Shown: positions 5,359 to 8,478 of the stretch, one piece after another
Position numbering within the stretch: position 1 is the stretch's first letter
How the letters are laid out: every line of letters starts with the position of its first letter
The notes under the pieces: model-generated
What the model saw: only the letters and a program-made list of their open reading frames with translations
The model's database searches: none
What the model was told of the DNA's origin: nothing
Translations under genes and position numbers: made by a program
Assembly: GCA_017405545.1 (NCBI GenBank)
Contig: JAFRAF010000111.1
Coordinates: 1 to 8,478, forward strand
Length of the DNA: 8,478 nucleotides
Source: Oscillospiraceae bacterium
GTDB taxonomy: Bacteria; Bacillota; Clostridia; Oscillospirales; Oscillospiraceae
Direction of reading: 5' to 3'

Positions 5359-7386
5359 CTACTGTACCAGCGTATTTTCGGTCTTGGCGTAGGTGACCTC
5401 GGTCTTCTCGTTAAAATAGTACTCGATGATCTTTCTGGCCACGTCCGCAGTTGCGGCGCCGGAGCCGCCCTGCTCTACCACAACGGCAATGGCTATTTGG
5501 GGATTGTCAGTCGGGGCATAGCAGACGAACACACCGCTGTTTGACTGAGCTGTATCCGACTGGGTCGTACCGGTCTTGGCCGCCACGGAGATGCTGCAGG
5601 TCTCAAAATACTCCCTCGCGGTGCCGTATTTAATGACGTCCTCCATGCCGGCCCGAACAATGCTCAAATAGCCGTTGGGGTCGTCTATCTTGTGCAGTAT
5701 CTCGGGCTTGCTCTCGTAGGTCAGAGTGCCGTAATCGGAGCTCATTGCCCTCTTTATTATGGTCTCCCTGTACAGAGTGCCGTTGTTGGCTATGGTGGCC
5801 ACGTAGTTGGCTATCTGCAGGGGCGTGAAGAGGTTGATGCTCTGACCTATGGCGGAAAGCAGTGTGTCGGCGGCGTACCACTGCTCGCCCTTTATGGCCT
5901 TTTTATTCTCCGGACTGGCGGCGCTGCCCACGGCCTCGCTCACCTCAATGCCCGTCTTCTCCCCCAGTCCGAACTGGGCCGCCGCGTTGGCAATGGCGTC
6001 GGCGCCTATATGGTCGCCCAGCCAGTAGAAGAAGTAGTTGCATGAGTACTGCAGGGCCAGCTCCACATTCACGTCACCGTGGGACACCGAGGACCAGCAT
6101 CTGGGCTGATAATCCGGATAGGCCGTGTACCGGGTCTCGTCATGGACGTAGGTGTCCGGGGTGATGCCCCCAGACCAGAGTCCGGCCAGAGCCGTCACCA
6201 TCTTGAAAGTGGAGCCCGGGTTGTATATGCCCATGGTCGCCCTGTTGTACAGTGGTTTGGACTCGTCGGCTGCCCACATGGAGAAGGTCTCGTCGAACAG
6301 GGCCATGTCATAGCTGGGATAGGAGGCGCAGGCCAGCACCTCGCCGTTATGCACGTCACGGACCACCACTGCTCCGCCGTCGGCGGCCTCCTCGTCCTCC
6401 TTCTTGTTGCTGTTTATCTTTATGATGGTGTCCTGCAGGGCGTTTTCGGTCACCTCCTGCAGGGCGATATCCAGGGTCAGATACACGTTGTCGCCGGCGG
6501 TGGCCTCAGACTTGACGGTCACATCGGCTACGCGCCCGTCGGAGTCACGGGTCACGACTATCTTGCCGCTCTCCCCGTGGAGGTAGTCCTCAAATGCGGC
6601 CTCGGCCCCTGTCTTGCCCACGTATTCGTTCAGATTATAGCCCTTGTCCAGATAGTAGTCCCGCTCATCGTCGCCTATGCGCCCGATATATCCCAGGGTC
6701 TGGGAGGCGAATCTCGTGTGGTACTCCCTGACCCAGTTGGATCTGACGTCCACGCCCACGCAGCCCTTTTCCAGCACGATGGCTATGAACTGGGGGGTCA
6801 CGTTCTCGGCGAAGACATAGGGGTCTATGTTCAGGACATTGCGCATATCCAGCTCATAGCGTATGCCTATCAGCTGCCGCGCCTCATAGTCCGACATGCT
6901 GCTGTCTATGCCGTAGCGTTCCCTTAGCTTGTAGTACAGATCCTCGGCGCTGATGTCCGCGTCCTGCTTGACAAACTCGATATATGCGGGCAGTCTCACC
7001 TGGTTGGCGCTGGACATTATGGCGTCGTAGGCCCAGGGGGCGCTGTCAGTCATGGGGAAGGTGTCTATATGCTCCACCTGATTCTCCCTGCATATCTCCA
7101 GCAGACGCATGATCTCCCCGTTTATGTCCCCGCTGGCCCTCAGATCGTTAAGGCGCAGGCCCAGGCTGTACTCCGTATGGGAGGAGGCCAGAAGGACCCC
7201 GTTGCGGTCCAGTATGTCCCCTCTTGAGCCCTGAAGGGTATAGGTGGAGTAGGTGAAGGTCTCCGCCTGCATGGCGCTGGCGCCCTCCCGCTCCATCTTC
7301 AATATGGAGGTGAAATATATAATTAGTATGAGGGCAACACCTATAAGGACCGCCGCCACTCTTGAAGGTCTGATTATTTTATCCAT
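5359..7386 (-). CDS. mrdA: Penicillin-binding protein 2, elongation peptidoglycan transpeptidase
   Basis: A 675-residue class B penicillin-binding protein that cross-links peptidoglycan during side-wall growth. It has one N-terminal membrane segment (about 10-30) with a short cytoplasmic start and an extracytoplasmic body. RGDILDRNG (55-63) opens the dimerisation domain. All three transpeptidase motifs are intact: STFK (392-395, nucleophile Ser392), SCN (448-450) and KTGT (604-607). A charged insert (KKEDEEAADGG, about 328-338) sits just before the transpeptidase domain. I prefer ATG at 7384-7386, six bases after GGAG; a GTG one codon upstream (7389) is only three bases from it. The gene follows mreD by 58 bases, as in the clostridial mreBCD-mrdA operon, and probably works with MreBCD. 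The usual glycosyltransferase partner gene rodA is not in view. Confidence 0.95.
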   Translation of the reverse strand: MDKIIRPSRVAAVLIGVALILIIYFTSILKMEREGASAMQAETFTYSTYTLQGSRGDILDRNGVLLASSHTEYSLGLRLNDLRASGDINGEIMRLLEICRENQVEHIDTFPMTDSAPWAYDAIMSSANQVRLPAYIEFVKQDADISAEDLYYKLRERYGIDSSMSDYEARQLIGIRYELDMRNVLNIDPYVFAENVTPQFIAIVLEKGCVGVDVRSNWVREYHTRFASQTLGYIGRIGDDERDYYLDKGYNLNEYVGKTGAEAAFEDYLHGESGKIVVTRDSDGRVADVTVKSEATAGDNVYLTLDIALQEVTENALQDTIIKINSNKKEDEEAADGGAVVVRDVHNGEVLACASYPSYDMALFDETFSMWAADESKPLYNRATMGIYNPGSTFKMVTALAGLWSGGITPDTYVHDETRYTAYPDYQPRCWSSVSHGDVNVELALQYSCNYFFYWLGDHIGADAIANAAAQFGLGEKTGIEVSEAVGSAASPENKKAIKGEQWYAADTLLSAIGQSINLFTPLQIANYVATIANNGTLYRETIIKRAMSSDYGTLTYESKPEILHKIDDPNGYLSIVRAGMEDVIKYGTAREYFETCSISVAAKTGTTQSDTAQSNSGVFVCYAPTDNPQIAIAVVVEQGGSGAATADVARKIIEYYFNEKTEVTYAKTENTLVQ

Positions 7387-7396
7387 CACAGTCTCC

Positions 7397-7414
7397 GTGA
7401 AAGGGCGATTTCAC
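7397..7414 (-). other. Small inverted repeat before the mrdA ribosome site
   Basis: Six-base arms GTGAAA and TTTCAC flank a 6-base loop, directly next to the GGAG ribosome site (7393-7396). It could tune mrdA translation relative to mreD. The stem is weak and may be chance. Confidence 0.22.
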
Positions 7415-7444
7415 CCCTTCGGCTATTTCCGACCCGACATGATA

Positions 7445-7957
7445 TCAGGACGAGTATTCGTAGCTCTCATATCTGTGCAGCGCCCTGAGTATGAAGTAAA
7501 AGGGCAGGGTGAACAGCAGAGAATAAAGTGTCTGGGGCACGGCTATGGACAAAAGGGCCAGAAATGACTCCCCGTCGTAGACAAGGGGGGAGAACATCTG
7601 GAAGCAGGCCGAGATTATCAGCACACCCAGCGAACAGACGGCGTAGCCGGGAAAGCCGCCGGCTATTACCGTGTCATACAGGTAGCCCACGCATATGCAG
7701 CAGGCCGTGAGCAGCAGGGTAAACATGATGGCCGGGCGCTGCATGCTGAAATCGCAGAGCATGCCCGCAACAAGGCCGTAGGCGCCACCCTTGACAGAGC
7801 CGCCGAAGGCCGCGATGCCCACCGCCGCCACGGGCAGCAGCAGGGGTCTGGCCCCGAAGACCTTCAGTCCGCAGAGGAAAAAGGTCTGACACAGGTATAC
7901 AAATATCAAAAACAGCAGATAGAGTACAGTTACCATGAGCGCCTTTTTCCAGGGCAT
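7445..7957 (-). CDS. mreD: Rod-shape-determining membrane protein MreD
   Basis: A 170-residue, strongly hydrophobic protein with about five or six predicted membrane segments (near 7-30, 37-52, 57-69, 76-96, 104-124 and 131-158). The segment with GLVAGMLCDF (61-70) matches the conserved G-x-x-x-G-x-x-x-D pattern of MreD. MreD belongs to the elongasome that links MreB filaments to wall synthesis by PBP2 and RodA. Its ATG shares one base with the mreC stop (TAATG at 7959-7955), and GAGGTG at 7966-7971 inside mreC serves as the ribosome site, so translation is probably coupled. Length and order are typical. The family is poorly conserved in sequence, so the call rests on topology plus position. 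Confidence 0.93.
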   Translation of the reverse strand: MPWKKALMVTVLYLLFLIFVYLCQTFFLCGLKVFGARPLLLPVAAVGIAAFGGSVKGGAYGLVAGMLCDFSMQRPAIMFTLLLTACCICVGYLYDTVIAGGFPGYAVCSLGVLIISACFQMFSPLVYDGESFLALLSIAVPQTLYSLLFTLPFYFILRALHRYESYEYSS

Positions 7958-8478
7958 TATTCGCTCACCTCGAAATCAGTGATTATATATACGTAGTTCA
8001 TGCTGCTGAAATCCGCCTCGGGCTTAATAGTATAATAGTCGTCAAGGCCTCCTGCGGAGCTTATATAGCCGTCTATCTTTCCTATAAGCAGACCGCGGGG
8101 ACATATACCGCCCACGCCGGAGGTATACACGGCCTCGCCGCTGGCCAGCATGCCGTCGCCCTCGTAATAGCTCAGGCGCAGCAGGCCCTTGCGTATCTGG
8201 CTGAACTCGCCCTCGGCCACGCAGTCCTCCCCGTCCGAGTACACGAAAGCGCCCACCGTGACGGTGGTGTCCAGTATGGTGGTGACGGTGGCGGTGGTGG
8301 CTGTTATGGAGCTGACCATGCCCACGAGGCTGCCGGTCTCCGTGATGACGCAGTCGCCCACGCTGATATCCGAGCTGCCGCCCTTGCTTATTTCAAAAGC
8401 GGAGGCGAAATTTGAGGAGCTCCAGCTGAGTATGGAGGACTGCTCCAGGACGTAGTCCCTGTGCCGCTGGGTAAAGCC
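7957..8478 (-). CDS. mreC: Rod-shape-determining protein MreC (C-terminal 173 residues; start outside window)
   Basis: The frame is open from the right edge to TAA at 7959-7957; an internal GTG at 8361 is not the true start. The visible part covers the periplasmic/extracellular beta-barrel region of MreC. SWSSSNFASAFEISKGGSSD followed by ISVGDCVITETGSLVGMVSS matches the family pattern of W-x-x-F with I-x-K-G-x-x-D-G-I-x-x-G-x-x-V-x-x-G-LVG. The chain ends with the usual barrel strand near YVYIITDFEVSE. A Thr/Val-rich strand (about 8265-8310) looks low in complexity but fits a beta barrel. MreC dimers bind PBP2 and relay MreB to wall synthesis, and mreD and mrdA follow directly. The N-terminal membrane anchor and coiled coil must lie beyond the window. 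Confidence 0.92.
   Translation of the reverse strand, partial: GFTQRHRDYVLEQSSILSWSSSNFASAFEISKGGSSDISVGDCVITETGSLVGMVSSITATTATVTTILDTTVTVGAFVYSDGEDCVAEGEFSQIRKGLLRLSYYEGDGMLASGEAVYTSGVGGICPRGLLIGKIDGYISSAGGLDDYYTIKPEADFSSMNYVYIITDFEVSE

Noticed and set aside
6079..6927. A 282-codon open frame on the plus strand opposite mrdA
   Set aside because: It is antisense to the conserved PBP2 gene, with no motif and no ribosome site pattern; a composition artefact.
8265..8310. GTG-rich low-complexity stretch as a microsatellite
   Set aside because: It is the Thr/Val-rich beta strand of mreC; codons vary and the frame is intact.

Overview
The window reads as chromosomal DNA of a GC-rich member of the Clostridia (Firmicutes). 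The best clue is the minus-strand order mreC-mreD-mrdA(PBP2)-minD-mgsA. This is a shortened form of the clostridial elongation/division cluster mreBCD-mrdA-minCDE-rodA-mgsA. Strong AAGGAGG-type ribosome sites and sigma-A-like promoters agree with this. I cannot name a genus from the sequence alone.

Plus strand, left end (1-1304): a 16-codon acidic C-terminal tail of an upstream gene; an iron-sulfur flavoprotein of the flavodoxin/NADPH-dependent FMN reductase fold (116-745); then an AT-rich island (about 746-1340) with a short BspA-type leucine-rich-repeat gene that appears broken by an in-frame stop (890-1243). A 12-bp-arm palindromic terminator (1305-1339) lies between this strand and the convergent minus-strand genes.

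Minus strand (1355-8478), in transcription order from the right edge: mreC (5' end outside the window), mreD (overlaps mreC by one base) and mrdA build the cell-wall elongation machinery. After mrdA comes a new sigma-A-like promoter (5303-5331) and a 5' leader that can fold into a three-way junction (5217-5288). These precede minD and the mgsA homologue. minC, minE and rodA, which usually sit here, are absent. MinD has no C-terminal membrane-targeting helix, and the MgsA homologue has lost residues that are catalytic in E. coli methylglyoxal synthase. About 210 bases of hairpin-rich spacer with an intrinsic terminator follow. Then come hisS, an archaeal/eukaryotic-type histidyl-tRNA synthetase, and mtnA, methylthioribose-1-phosphate isomerase, four bases apart.

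The most unusual part is 3780-5331. It holds a separately promoted minD-mgsA unit with a structured leader, two proteins that keep their folds but lack features central to their textbook roles, and a structured spacer before hisS. Everything else looks like ordinary core-genome content.
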